DNA of 64,000 nucleotides, taken from NCBI GenBank assembly GCA_001898255.1, contig MKTK01000011.1, forward strand, positions 1 through 64,000, in the 5' to 3' direction. The translations under genes were made by a program, and so were the position numbers. The DNA is from Chryseobacterium sp. 39-10 (GTDB taxonomy: Bacteria > Bacteroidota > Bacteroidia > Flavobacteriales > Weeksellaceae). Below are positions 16,651 through 25,980 of the stretch, piece after piece (position 1 is the first letter of the stretch; every line of letters starts with the position of its first letter). The notes beneath the pieces are model-generated. The model saw only the letters and a list, made by a program, of their open reading frames with translations, was not told where the DNA came from and made no database searches.

Positions 16651-16680
16651 AAAGACTGTTCGAAAGAGCGGTCTTTTTTT
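16651..16680 (+). terminator. Terminator after nusG (left copy of a duplicated terminator)
   Basis: An AAAGACTG/CGGTCTTT stem around GAAA is followed by seven T's. Over about 30 nt it differs at only two positions from the terminator at 19027-19057 on the other side of the lipase gene. Confidence 0.85.
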
Positions 16681-16715
16681 GTTAAATTTATTATATTTGG
16701 CTAAAATTCCTAATT

Positions 16716-19001
16716 ATGAAAACAAAACTAACTTTCTTGTCCTTATGGATATTTTGCCTGCAAATTTTTGCACAGGACAGTTCTTTTGATTTGCTGAAGA
16801 ACAGCACCAGTACAAAAATTCTTTACGATCGCGTTTTTGCAGTATCTAAAGCAACACAGCTAAAAACCGATCATCTTTCCTCCGCCAATTTTCTGCAAGT
16901 GTACCACGAAATACAACGGGCAGATTTTCTTCGTAGATTACCAGAATTGAGTGTTGTTCAGAAAAAAGCAGATGAAGGTTTTATCCATAACTTTGTTCCA
17001 TTGTCCTTGCTGATCACAGACTTCGAAAACATCAAACCCGAATCTTTGGAAAACGGACAAATCACAAGGAATGCTAAAGATCTTTATCAGGTCAATGGCA
17101 GTGAATCGAATGTGTATGAGAAGCATCAGCTTTCTCTTCTTGCGCCAATTGTCGCGAGGACCAAAGATAGAAATGTACGTTTTCTGCTGAGTAGAGATTT
17201 GGTGTTTAATACGACAAATCGGGTTGTTTCTTCCATCAAAGTAGAGCAGGGTTCTACATGGAAAGACATTGATAACGACGAATTTTTCACCTTAAATTTT
17301 CTGGAAAATGGTTCGCATACTGTTCGATACAAAATTCAGTTTACCAATGGTGATGTGTTATCTCAGTCTTTTGTCATCAACGTACAATACCAGAAAAGAG
17401 CAGAGGAGGCCACTGGCTCTAAAGCATTTCAGCCCAATGTGGTCACTAGCATCTCTTCCGTTATACCCTATAAAGGTTACGGCGAATCTACCGCATTTAC
17501 TGGGAAAGGTGAGTACGAGATTTTTATGGGCAATGATGGAGTTTTAGATAAGCCGATTATTTTGGTCGATGGGTTTGATCCTGGTGATACCAGAAATACA
17601 GCGGGAATTTATCAGATGCTAAGTTATGGTTCGGGCCAGAACCTTGGTGATCAGATTCGCCAGCAGGGTTACGATATTATTGTACTGAATTTCCCTATCT
17701 ATACCCGCCCGGATGGAACAACGATTATTGACGGTGGTGTAGATTATATCCAAAGAAATGCAATGATTCTTGTGGAGTTGTTGAAGCAGGTGAATGCACA
17801 AAAATCAGGAAATGTAAAAAATGTTGTGATTGGGCCAAGCATGGGCGGCCTGATTTCTCGATACGCACTGCGATACATGGAGCAAAACGCTATGAATCCG
17901 GATACCAGGGTTTATCTCTCCTTCGATTCACCCCATTTGGGCGCAAATGTTCCGTTGGGTTTTCAGCATCTTTTCAATTATATGGGTTATGGTCCATTGG
18001 GCGATGTAACCATGCAGCAAGTAGTGAATGGTATGTTGAAAAGCCCGGCTGCAAGAGAAATGTTGCTTGATCATTTTGAAGGTCACCTGAAACCGGCGAA
18101 TGCTACCGAATTTGATCCTGCACTTTTATTGCCTGCAGGAGCACCTAATTACAGAGATGCGTTTCAGAGCGAGCTTAATGCCATGGGATTCCCTACGAGT
18201 ACCAGAAACGTTGCTATTAGCAATGGAGCCGGAAACGGAGCTACCACTGGAACTCCAGGAATGACGGTGATTGATCATACGTTTAATACCTCTTCCACCC
18301 AGCGAGCGATTATTAAACTTAATTTTACACCCACCAAAAATACCACAGCAGAAGTAAGCAATTTTAAAGGTCAACAGTGGATTCTCTTTTGGATCAGTGT
18401 CTATAATGCTGCGGCAAAAGCCAAATCTCCCTCCACATCGGATGGATTGGATGCTGCACCCGGTGGTAGGTTCGACGTTTCTAAGTTTGCCGATGTCACC
18501 ACAGGAAATCCTTTGCTTTCTGAATTTATGAGTAATCTTAACATCATGTACTTCAATTTCATTCCAGCGGTCAGTTCGTTGGCGGTGAGCAATAATGCTG
18601 GGAATTATTACTCGAACATTAATGCATCATCGGTAACGCCTTTTGCAGCTTATCATGTTCCAAATACCAATCAGAATCACGTAACGCTCGATCAGCAAAA
18701 TGTATTGTTTGCTCTCAACGAAATTTTGCTTCCGCCAACCATGGCTACCGGTGAGCATGTTTTGTCAGCAGACATCATGGTGGAAAATCCTGTGAAGAAC
18801 TCAGTCAGAATTAAAACCAGTAAACCGTTGAGGAATGTCGAATTTACCATTACTGACGTTTCAGGAAGAAAGATATATATCACTCAGCAAAAACAAATCA
18901 ATAGTGATTTTGAATTTTCGGCTGTTTTAGCAAAAGGAAGTTACTTACTCACCATCTCTTACGAGGGTGGAAAAATAACCAAGAAGTTGATGAAGGATTA
19001 G
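16716..19001 (+). CDS. Secreted alpha/beta-hydrolase (lipase/esterase-like) with T9SS sorting domain
   Basis: 761 residues. The signal peptide is MKTKLTFLSLWIFCLQIFA before QD. A mixed N-terminal region precedes the hydrolase domain, which begins near IILVDGFDPGD and has the nucleophile elbow GPSMGGL with Ser near 375, followed by SRYALRYME. This resembles PGAP1/lipase-type serine hydrolases. The last 75 residues (VENPVKNSVRIKTSKPL to ITKKLMKD) form a type A T9SS C-terminal domain, so the protein is probably secreted or surface-attached. A TATATTTG box at 16692-16699 could start its own transcript. It is foreign to the nusG-rplK junction and bracketed by twin terminators. Confidence 0.8.
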   Translation: MKTKLTFLSLWIFCLQIFAQDSSFDLLKNSTSTKILYDRVFAVSKATQLKTDHLSSANFLQVYHEIQRADFLRRLPELSVVQKKADEGFIHNFVPLSLLITDFENIKPESLENGQITRNAKDLYQVNGSESNVYEKHQLSLLAPIVARTKDRNVRFLLSRDLVFNTTNRVVSSIKVEQGSTWKDIDNDEFFTLNFLENGSHTVRYKIQFTNGDVLSQSFVINVQYQKRAEEATGSKAFQPNVVTSISSVIPYKGYGESTAFTGKGEYEIFMGNDGVLDKPIILVDGFDPGDTRNTAGIYQMLSYGSGQNLGDQIRQQGYDIIVLNFPIYTRPDGTTIIDGGVDYIQRNAMILVELLKQVNAQKSGNVKNVVIGPSMGGLISRYALRYMEQNAMNPDTRVYLSFDSPHLGANVPLGFQHLFNYMGYGPLGDVTMQQVVNGMLKSPAAREMLLDHFEGHLKPANATEFDPALLLPAGAPNYRDAFQSELNAMGFPTSTRNVAISNGAGNGATTGTPGMTVIDHTFNTSSTQRAIIKLNFTPTKNTTAEVSNFKGQQWILFWISVYNAAAKAKSPSTSDGLDAAPGGRFDVSKFADVTTGNPLLSEFMSNLNIMYFNFIPAVSSLAVSNNAGNYYSNINASSVTPFAAYHVPNTNQNHVTLDQQNVLFALNEILLPPTMATGEHVLSADIMVENPVKNSVRIKTSKPLRNVEFTITDVSGRKIYITQQKQINSDFEFSAVLAKGSYLLTISYEGGKITKKLMKD

Positions 19002-19026
19002 TAACTTTATCCAGAATAATAATAAT

Positions 19027-19057
19027 AAAGACTGTTTGAAAGAGCAGTCTTTTTTTG
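19027..19057 (+). terminator. Terminator after the lipase gene (right copy of the duplicated terminator)
   Basis: AAAGACTG (19027-19034) pairs perfectly with CAGTCTTT (19045-19052), followed by T's. It nearly duplicates 16651-16680. Confidence 0.85.
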
Positions 19058-19348
19058 TGTTGATGGTGACGTAATTTGAAAAATATTGATCGTTAACTTA
19101 CTAGTTCTTTGATTATCTTATGGTGATTTAGAACCCTAAAAAACCCAGAGAATATCAGTTGATGCTGGATGGTGACTGTTTTACATCAAAAAAAGTTTCT
19201 GATTTTTAAATGTTTGAGCCATTGCAGATTAAAAAATTATTCCTACTTTTGCATCCTCAAATATCGTAATGTAAAGTGAGATAAACAGTACGGTAGAATA
19301 AGAAATGCTTCCAAATTCATTGATTATTCAAATTTTAAAACAAAAAAA
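19058..19348 (+). other. Non-coding stretch before rplK
   Basis: No gene is visible. It holds the rplK promoter (19222-19251) and a leader of about 95 nt, where an L1-binding autoregulatory site might be expected; I could not identify one with confidence. The part before 19200 contains only scattered short TGGTGA repeats. Confidence 0.5.
19222..19251 (+). promoter_or_regulatory. Promoter of the rplKAJL operon
   Basis: TTG at 19222-19224 and TACTTTTG at 19244-19251 are 19 nt apart, the same second box and spacing as the rpsU promoter. Confidence 0.75.
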
Positions 19349-19792
19349 ATGGCTAAAAAAGTCTTTAAAATGGTTAAACTCCAGGTAAAGGGAGGGGCAG
19401 CAAACCCTTCTCCACCAGTAGGACCGGCATTAGGTTCTGCAGGGGTAAACATCATGGAGTTTTGCAAACAATTTAACGGGAGAACCCAAGACAAGCCGGG
19501 ACAGGTTTTACCAGTAGTAATTACGGTATACGAAGACAAATCATTCGAATTTGTTATCAAGACCCCACCAGCTGCAATCCAACTTTTAGATGCTTCTAAG
19601 CAGAAAAAAGGATCTGGAGAACCGAACAGAGCCAAAGTAGGCGCTGTAACTTGGGAACAAGTTAAAAAAATCGCAGAAGATAAAATGACCGACCTTAACT
19701 GCTTTACCCTAGATTCAGCAATGACAATGGTAGCAGGTACGGCAAGATCTATGGGATTGAGAGTGACAGGAACTAAACCAGCTAACGCTTAA
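19349..19792 (+). CDS. rplK: 50S ribosomal protein uL11
   Basis: 147 residues, full length. It carries the proline-rich N-terminal signature [21 protein letters not shown] and the C-terminal rRNA-binding domain ([22 protein letters not shown]). It forms the GTPase-associated centre with L10/L12 and is needed for RelA-type stringent control. First gene of the rplKAJL unit; rplA follows after 11 nt. Confidence 0.97.
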   Translation: MAKKVFKMVKLQVKGGAANPSPPVGPALGSAGVNIMEFCKQFNGRTQDKPGQVLPVVITVYEDKSFEFVIKTPPAAIQLLDASKQKKGSGEPNRAKVGAVTWEQVKKIAEDKMTDLNCFTLDSAMTMVAGTARSMGLRVTGTKPANA

Positions 19793-19803
19793 TACTTATT
19801 GAA

Positions 19804-20496
19804 ATGGCAAAATTAACGAAAAAGCAAAAAGAAGTGGCAAGCAAACTAGAGAAGAACAAAGTCTATAGCTTAGACGAAGCTTCTGCACTAGTAAAGGAAC
19901 TGAACTACGCGAAGTTTGATGCTTCTGTAGATTTAGCAGTTAGATTGGGGGTAGATCCTAGAAAGGCCAACCAAATGGTAAGAGGTGTTGTATCTCTTCC
20001 GCATGGTACCGGTAAAGATGTGAAAGTTCTTGCATTGGTTACGCCTGAGAAAGAAGCGGAAGCCAAAGAAGCGGGAGCAGATTACGTAGGTCTAGATGAA
20101 TATCTTGATAAAATAAAAGGCGGTTGGACAGATGTGGACGTTATCGTTACCATGCCAGCTGTTATGGGTAAATTAGGACCATTGGGTAGAGTATTAGGAC
20201 CAAGAGGTTTGATGCCGAATCCAAAATCAGGAACCGTAACGATGGAAATCGGGAAAGCAGTTTCTGAAGTAAAATCAGGTAAAATTGATTTTAAAGTAGA
20301 TAAATACGGTATTATTCATGCAGGAATCGGGAAAGTTTCTTTCGAACCAGCTAAAATCAAAGAAAACGCTCAGGAATTGATCCAGACTTTGGTTAAGTTG
20401 AAACCAACTGCTGCAAAAGGAGTTTATGTGAAGTCAATTTATTTGTCTTCTACCATGAGCCCTGGAATCGCAATCGATACCAAATCTGTAAACTAA
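19804..20496 (+). CDS. rplA: 50S ribosomal protein uL1
   Basis: 230 residues with the L1 signature [21 protein letters not shown]. It forms the L1 stalk that moves deacylated tRNA out of the ribosome, and in many bacteria represses its own operon by binding the rplK leader. It sits 11 nt after rplK and 17 nt before rplJ. Confidence 0.97.
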   Translation: MAKLTKKQKEVASKLEKNKVYSLDEASALVKELNYAKFDASVDLAVRLGVDPRKANQMVRGVVSLPHGTGKDVKVLALVTPEKEAEAKEAGADYVGLDEYLDKIKGGWTDVDVIVTMPAVMGKLGPLGRVLGPRGLMPNPKSGTVTMEIGKAVSEVKSGKIDFKVDKYGIIHAGIGKVSFEPAKIKENAQELIQTLVKLKPTAAKGVYVKSIYLSSTMSPGIAIDTKSVN

Positions 20497-20513
20497 TTTA
20501 AATCCTCAAGACA

Positions 20514-21122
20514 ATGACTAAAGAAAATAAAGTTGTAGCAATACAAGAAATTAAAGATTTGCTTCAGGATGCCAAAGTAGTTTATGTAGCAGATCTAGAA
20601 GGTTTAAATGCACAGAAGTCTTCAGATTTCCGTAGAGCGGCCTTCAAACAAAACATCAAAGTAAAAGTTGTAAAAAATACGTTGCTTCAAAAAGCAATGG
20701 AGCAAATTGAAGAGGTTGACTTTTCTGAAATGTTCAGCAGTTTCAAAGGTAACTCTGCCCTTATGATCTCCGAAACAGCCAATGCACCAGCAAAGCTGAT
20801 CAAGGATTTCAGAAAGAAAGAAGAAAAACCTGCGCTTAAATCAGCTTACTTACAAGAAACATTCTACATTGGTGATAACAACCTCGAAACCTTGGCTAAC
20901 ATCAAGTCTAGAGAAGAAATGATCGGAGAAATCATCGGATTGCTTCAGTCGCCAATCAGAAACGTTCTTTCTGCACTTCAAAACAAACCAGAAACGGTGG
21001 AGGCCAAAGCAGAAGAAGCTCCTGCAGTAGAAGAAGCAAAAGCAGAAGAAACACCAGCTGCTGAAGCTGCACCGGAAACTCCGGAAGCAAGCGCAGACGC
21101 GGCAGAAACGCCTGCAGAATAA
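20514..21122 (+). CDS. rplJ: 50S ribosomal protein uL10 with a long acidic C-terminal tail
   Basis: 202 residues. The first 160 or so are a normal L10: VVYVADLEGLNAQKSSDFRR, VKNTLLQKAM, then the helix that binds L12 dimers (MIGEIIGLLQSPIRNVLSAL). The remaining 40-odd residues are a low-complexity tail of Ala, Glu, Pro and Thr that is absent from the roughly 165-residue E. coli protein. No regulatory leader fits in the 17 nt before it. Confidence 0.95.
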   Translation: MTKENKVVAIQEIKDLLQDAKVVYVADLEGLNAQKSSDFRRAAFKQNIKVKVVKNTLLQKAMEQIEEVDFSEMFSSFKGNSALMISETANAPAKLIKDFRKKEEKPALKSAYLQETFYIGDNNLETLANIKSREEMIGEIIGLLQSPIRNVLSALQNKPETVEAKAEEAPAVEEAKAEETPAAEAAPETPEASADAAETPAE

Positions 21123-21130
21123 ATAATGCC

Positions 21131-21150
21131 TTTGGCTATATGCCGAAAGC
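21131..21150 (+). promoter_or_regulatory. Small hairpin between rplJ and rplL
   Basis: CTTTGGC (21131-21137) and GCCGAAAG (21143-21150) can pair with one bulge; no U tract follows. A processing or expression-ratio element is plausible, since L12 is needed in excess over L10. Confidence 0.35.
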
Positions 21151-21208
21151 GGACTGAGATTAACTCAAAAAAATAACATAAATCGTTCAACAACAAAAAC
21201 ATTACAAA

Positions 21209-21577
21209 ATGTCAGATTTAAAAAATTTAGCTGAAACGCTAGTAAACTTAACAGTAAAAGACGTAAACGAATTAGCTGCTATCCTTAAGGATGAGTACGG
21301 AATTGAGCCAGCTGCTGCTGCAGTAGTAGTTGCTGCAGGTGGTGCAGGTGAAGCTGCTGAAGAAAAAACAGAATTCGACGTGATTCTTAAATCAGCTGGT
21401 GCTTCTAAATTGGCTGTAGTTAAATTGGTAAAAGATTTAACAGGTGCAGGTCTTAAAGAAGCAAAAGATATGGTTGATGGTGCTCCTGCTCCAATCAAAC
21501 AAGGAATTTCTAAAGACGAAGCTGAAGCTTTGAAAAAACAATTAGAAGAAGCTGGTGCTGAAGTTGAATTGAAATAA
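21209..21577 (+). CDS. rplL: 50S ribosomal protein bL12 (L7/L12)
   Basis: 122 residues: N-terminal dimerisation helices, an Ala/Gly hinge ([19 protein letters not shown]) and the conserved C-terminal domain ending VELK, with [21 protein letters not shown]. It recruits translational GTPases. A strong terminator follows at once, so rpoB is not a simple continuation of this transcript. Confidence 0.97.
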   Translation: MSDLKNLAETLVNLTVKDVNELAAILKDEYGIEPAAAAVVVAAGGAGEAAEEKTEFDVILKSAGASKLAVVKLVKDLTGAGLKEAKDMVDGAPAPIKQGISKDEAEALKKQLEEAGAEVELK

Positions 21578-21598
21578 TTCTTTACTCAGAAATAATGC

Positions 21599-21633
21599 GA
21601 AACCTCACCGAATGGTGGGGTTTTGTTTTTTTT
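21599..21633 (+). terminator. Terminator between rplL and rpoB
   Basis: AACCTCACC (21601-21609) pairs with GGTGGGGTT (21614-21622) around GAAT, followed by a T-rich run. Together with the promoter at 21702 it makes rpoB a separate unit. Confidence 0.88.
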
Positions 21634-21701
21634 GCAATCGGCATTTGCTGTTGATACAACCTGCGTTGCAAAGCTTTAAGAAAAATTTAGCATTTGCACT
21701 A

Positions 21702-21733
21702 TTTGTTATTCCGGGTGTTTATTTGTACCTTTG
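21702..21733 (+). promoter_or_regulatory. Promoter of rpoB
   Basis: TTTG at 21702-21705 and TACCTTTG at 21726-21733 are 20 nt apart. The expected start, around 21738-21741, coincides with the first strand of the leader stem P1. Confidence 0.75.
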
Positions 21734-21737
21734 CACT

Positions 21738-22056
21738 TCTTTTGGCGCTAATAATTGTTTTTAAACCAGTAAAATATTGAAAATCGACTCTTTCGATTTC
21801 GAAAGGGATTTTGTGTTTATAGCTGGTAAAGTAATTTTTTTCGCCAAAGAATTTAAAAAAATATTTTGCACTACTCCGTGAAAAGATATACCGGCGTTGC
21901 TTAGAAATTAGATTTTAAGTAGAAGAATAAAGTACAAAGACTAATTCTGATAGCGCCAAACATCAAAGTCTTTTCTCTTTTTTTTCTTTCTTTTTCTCTC
22001 TTTTCTGATATTTTTTAAACAAAATATTTTTTAACCCATTATTCTTCAACTTTTTT
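21738..22056 (+). promoter_or_regulatory. Structured 5' leader of rpoB with alternative pairings
   Basis: The 320-nt stretch has no gene but holds linked RNA structure. P1: TTTGGCGCTA (21741-21750) pairs perfectly with TAGCGCCAAA (21951-21960). Competitor: the same 5' strand (21741-21747) pairs with CGCCAAA (21842-21848). A hairpin at 21780-21812 (CTCTTTCG/CGAAAGGG plus AAAAT/ATTTT) lies within ACCAG/CTGGT (21765-21769/21823-21827). AAAGACT (21936-21942) pairs with AGTCTTT (21967-21973) around the P1 3' strand and is followed by a pyrimidine tract including T8 (21978-21985). This layout resembles a terminator/antiterminator switch, or a stable small RNA released at the U tract. I do not recognise the family. 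Confidence 0.55.
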
Positions 22057-25000
22057 ATGAGTAAATCTAAAGCAGTCGCAAAAACTCAGGGGAACGAAAG
22101 AATCAATTTCTCCGCAGCCAAGGGGAAAATTGAAACACCTGATTTTTTGGACATTCAGATCCAGTCATTCAAAGAGTTTTTCCAGTTGGATACCCTTCCG
22201 GAGCAGAGAGTTCACGAGACCCTCTACAAAACCTTTGAAGAAAACTTTCCCATTACAGACTCCAGAAATCAGTTTGTGCTTGAGTTTCTGGACTATTTGG
22301 TAGATTCCCCGCGTTACTCGATCGACGAGTGTGTGGAGAGAGGATTAACCTATTCGGTTCCTTTAAAAGCGCGTCTTAAATTATACTGTACCGATCCTGA
22401 ACATGAGGATTTCCAAACAGTGGTGCAAGATGTATATTTGGGGCCGGTTCCTTATATGACACCTTCGGGATCGTTTATCATTAATGGTGCAGAGCGTGTA
22501 ATCGTTACCCAGCTTCACCGTTCACCAGGGGTTTTCTTTGGTCAAACTTATCACGCCAACGGTACCAAATTGTATTATTCCAGAATTATCCCTTTCAAAG
22601 GATCTTGGATGGAATTTACAACCGACATCAACAACGTAATGTATGCTTACATCGACCGTAAGAAAAAATTACCGTTAACAACACTTTTAAGAGCCATCGG
22701 ATACGAATCCGATAAAGATATTTTGCAAATTTTCGACCTTGCTGAAGAAGTGAAAGTTTCTAAAGCAGCACTTAAAAAAGTGGAAGGTAGAACTTTGGCA
22801 GCGAGAGTTTTGAACACTTGGTTCGAAGATTTCGTAGATGAAGATACTGGTGAAGTGGTTTCTATTGAAAGAAACGAAATCATCCTGGATCGTGAAACCG
22901 TTTTGGAAAAAGAGCACTTGGATCTTATTCTTGATTCAGGGGTGAAATCAATTTTGATTCACAAAGAAAACTCCAACGAATTCTCGATCATTCAGAATAC
23001 ACTTCAGAAAGACCCTACCAATTCAGAAAAAGAAGCGGTAGAATATATTTATCGTCAGTTGCGTAACGCAGATCCACCAGATGAGGAAACAGCAAGAGGA
23101 ATTATCGAAAAACTATTCTTCTCGGAGCAACGTTACTCTCTGGGAGAAGTAGGTCGTTACCGTTTGAACAAAAAATTGGGATTAAACATTCCGGAAAAAA
23201 CCGAAGTGTTAACCAAAGAAGATATCATCTCTATCGTTCGTCACTTAATCGAATTGGTGAACTCTAAAGCAGAGGTTGATGATATTGACCACTTGTCCAA
23301 CAGAAGAATTAAAACAGTTGGCGAGCAATTGGCGGGTCAGTTTGGTGTAGGTCTTTCCAGAATTGCAAGAACAATCCGTGAGAGGATGAACGTTCGTGAT
23401 AATGAAATCTTCACGCCGATTGATTTGGTGAATGCCAAAACATTAACCTCAGTGATCAATTCATTCTTCGGAACCAACCAGCTTTCTCAGTTCATGGACC
23501 AAACCAATCCGCTGTCAGAAATCACGCACAAGCGTAGACTTTCTGCACTAGGACCTGGTGGTTTATCCAGAGAAAGAGCAGGTTTCGAGGTGCGTGACGT
23601 TCACCATACCCACTACGGAAGAATCTGTCCGATTGAAACGCCTGAAGGACCAAACATTGGTTTGATCTCCTCACTGGGAATTTATGCTAAAATCAATAAT
23701 TTAGGATTCATCGAGACTCCTTATAGAAAAGTAGCCAACGGTAAAGTTGACCTTAAAAATCCTGCAATCTTCCTTAATGCTGAAGATGAAGAAGATAAGG
23801 TTATTGCACAGGCAAACGTTGAAATGACTGATGACGGAACCATCTCTACTGAAAGAGTTATTGCCCGACTAGATGGTGATTACCCAGTAGTGGAACCTAA
23901 TGAAGTTAATTTGATTGACGTAGCACCTAACCAGATTTCTGGTATTTCGGCGTCATTAATTCCGTTCTTGGAGCATGATGATGCGAACCGTGCCTTGATG
24001 GGATCCAACATGATGCGTCAAGCGGTGCCGTTATTGAAGCCACAAGCTCCAATTGTGGGTACAGGTTTAGAGAAACAGGTTGCAACCGACTCCAGAGTAT
24101 TGATTAACGCTGAAGGAAATGGAGTTGTAGAGTATGTAGATGCTGACAAAATCACCATTAAATACGAAAGAAGCGAAGACGATGATTTAGTATCATTCGA
24201 ATCTGCGACCAAAAGTTATAAATTAACCAAATTCAGAAAAACCAACCAAAGTACAACCATTACTTTAAGACCAAACGTAAGGGTGGGCGACAAAGTAACC
24301 AAAGGACAAGTGCTTTGCGATGGATATGCAACAGAAAATGGTGAGCTCGCTTTGGGTAGAAACCTTACCGTGGCCTTCATGCCATGGAAAGGATACAACT
24401 TTGAGGATGCCATCGTAATCAACGAAAAAGCAGTTCGCGAAGACTGGTTTACCTCCATCCATGTTGATGAATATTCTTTGGAAGTTCGGGACACCAAACT
24501 GGGTATGGAAGAACTGACCGCCGATATTCCAAACGTTTCCGAAGAAGCCACCAAAGACTTAGACGAAAACGGTATGATCCGTATCGGTGCAGAGGTGAAA
24601 CCTGGTGACATCATGATTGGTAAAATTACACCAAAAGGAGAATCTGATCCTACACCGGAAGAAAAACTTCTTAGAGCGATCTTCGGTGATAAAGCTGGCG
24701 ATGTGAAAGATGCTTCTTTGAAAGCGGATTCATCGTTAAGAGGGGTGGTGATCAACAAAAAATTGTTCTCAAGAAACATTAAGGACAAAAAGAAAAGAAC
24801 AGAAGAAAAACTGAAACTTGAAGAAATCGAAAATACCTACAAGGCAAAATTCGATGAGTTAAGAGACATGCTTCTGGAAAAATTAGGAACACTGGTCAAC
24901 GGTAAAACTTCTCAAGGCGTTAATAACGATTTAGACGAAGAAATTATCGGTAAAGGAGTGAAATTTACCACTAAATTACTACAAAGTGTTGAAGATTATG

Positions 25001-25884
25001 TAAATGTAAGTGGTTCGGATTGGACTGTTGATGCTGATAAAAATGAGCTCATCAAGCAATTGATCCATAATTACAAAATAAAATACAACGACATTCAAGG
25101 GGTTAAAAACCGTGAGAAATTTGCGATTTCCATTGGAGACGAGCTACCTGCAGGTATCATTAAGCTAGCAAAAGTTTACATCGCTAAGAAACGTAAACTA
25201 AACGTTGGAGATAAAATGGCAGGTCGTCACGGTAACAAGGGGATTGTATCACGTATCGTTCGTCAGGAAGATATGCCTTTCTTAGAAGACGGAACACCAG
25301 TAGATATCGTATTGAACCCACTTGGCGTACCTTCTCGTATGAACATCGGGCAGATCTACGAAACTGTTCTTGGATGGGCTGGTAAAAACTTAGGTCTTAA
25401 GTTCGCAACGCCAATCTTTGATGGAGCTTCTTTGGAGCAGATTACCGAATACACCGAGCAAGCAGGCGTACCTCAATTTGGTAGCACTTACCTTTATGAT
25501 GGTGGTACTGGTGAGCGTTTTGCGCAACCAGCAACCGTTGGGGTCATCTACATGTTGAAGTTAGGACACATGGTTGATGATAAAATGCACGCACGTTCTA
25601 TTGGACCATACTCATTGATCACGCAGCAACCTCTTGGTGGTAAAGCACAATTTGGTGGACAAAGATTTGGTGAGATGGAGGTTTGGGCACTGGAAGCATT
25701 CGGTGCATCCAATATCCTTAGAGAAATTCTTACCGTAAAATCGGATGATGTAATTGGTAGGGCGAAAACGTACGAAGCAATTGCGAAAGGAGAAGCAATG
25801 CCAGAACCAGGTATTCCGGAATCCTTCAACGTATTGCTGCATGAGTTACAAGGTCTTGGACTTGATGTAAGACTTGAGGAATAA
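22057..25884 (+). CDS. rpoB: RNA polymerase beta subunit
   Basis: 1275 residues, usual bacteroidetal length. Recognisable segments are the rifampicin-pocket region [44 protein letters not shown] near the active centre and the C-terminal [18 protein letters not shown]. At position 516 (E. coli numbering) the pocket shows D and at 526 H, as in sensitive enzymes. rpoC does not follow directly: a 4.1-kb AT-rich cassette lies between. Confidence 0.98.
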   Translation: MSKSKAVAKTQGNERINFSAAKGKIETPDFLDIQIQSFKEFFQLDTLPEQRVHETLYKTFEENFPITDSRNQFVLEFLDYLVDSPRYSIDECVERGLTYSVPLKARLKLYCTDPEHEDFQTVVQDVYLGPVPYMTPSGSFIINGAERVIVTQLHRSPGVFFGQTYHANGTKLYYSRIIPFKGSWMEFTTDINNVMYAYIDRKKKLPLTTLLRAIGYESDKDILQIFDLAEEVKVSKAALKKVEGRTLAARVLNTWFEDFVDEDTGEVVSIERNEIILDRETVLEKEHLDLILDSGVKSILIHKENSNEFSIIQNTLQKDPTNSEKEAVEYIYRQLRNADPPDEETARGIIEKLFFSEQRYSLGEVGRYRLNKKLGLNIPEKTEVLTKEDIISIVRHLIELVNSKAEVDDIDHLSNRRIKTVGEQLAGQFGVGLSRIARTIRERMNVRDNEIFTPIDLVNAKTLTSVINSFFGTNQLSQFMDQTNPLSEITHKRRLSALGPGGLSRERAGFEVRDVHHTHYGRICPIETPEGPNIGLISSLGIYAKINNLGFIETPYRKVANGKVDLKNPAIFLNAEDEEDKVIAQANVEMTDDGTISTERVIARLDGDYPVVEPNEVNLIDVAPNQISGISASLIPFLEHDDANRALMGSNMMRQAVPLLKPQAPIVGTGLEKQVATDSRVLINAEGNGVVEYVDADKITIKYERSEDDDLVSFESATKSYKLTKFRKTNQSTTITLRPNVRVGDKVTKGQVLCDGYATENGELALGRNLTVAFMPWKGYNFEDAIVINEKAVREDWFTSIHVDEYSLEVRDTKLGMEELTADIPNVSEEATKDLDENGMIRIGAEVKPGDIMIGKITPKGESDPTPEEKLLRAIFGDKAGDVKDASLKADSSLRGVVINKKLFSRNIKDKKKRTEEKLKLEEIENTYKAKFDELRDMLLEKLGTLVNGKTSQGVNNDLDEEIIGKGVKFTTKLLQSVEDYVNVSGSDWTVDADKNELIKQLIHNYKIKYNDIQGVKNREKFAISIGDELPAGIIKLAKVYIAKKRKLNVGDKMAGRHGNKGIVSRIVRQEDMPFLEDGTPVDIVLNPLGVPSRMNIGQIYETVLGWAGKNLGLKFATPIFDGASLEQITEYTEQAGVPQFGSTYLYDGGTGERFAQPATVGVIYMLKLGHMVDDKMHARSIGPYSLITQQPLGGKAQFGGQRFGEMEVWALEAFGASNILREILTVKSDDVIGRAKTYEAIAKGEAMPEPGIPESFNVLLHELQGLGLDVRLEE

Positions 25885-25900
25885 TTTTTTAGTAATTAAT

Positions 25901-25955
25901 GAATTGAGAAATCAGAAAGTGAGATCATATGAAATTATTTTCTGACTCTCAATTC
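25901..25955. repeat. Inverted repeat at the rpoB/cassette junction
   Basis: GAATTGAGA-A-ATCAGAAA (25901-25918) matches the reverse complement of TTTCTGACTCTCAATTC (25939-25955) except at the centre. It could form a long hairpin in the rpoB transcript. No U tract follows, so it is not an ordinary terminator. Confidence 0.6.
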
Positions 25956-25980
25956 TCGAAAATTATTTTTAATATTAGTA

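Noticed and set aside
19252..19348. L1 autoregulatory site in the rplK leader
   Set aside because: Expected from other bacteria, but I could not identify a convincing L1-binding stem and loop, so it is not listed as a feature.
21971..22015. Pyrimidine tract before rpoB read as a plain rho-independent terminator
   Set aside because: A T-rich tract is present, but the adjacent stem is only 7 bp with a 24-nt loop; described as part of a possible switch, not as a firm terminator.
24216..24788. 190-codon open frame antisense to rpoB
   Set aside because: It is fully inside rpoB on the opposite strand, has low-complexity Ser-rich content and no promoter; a mirror of a codon-biased gene.
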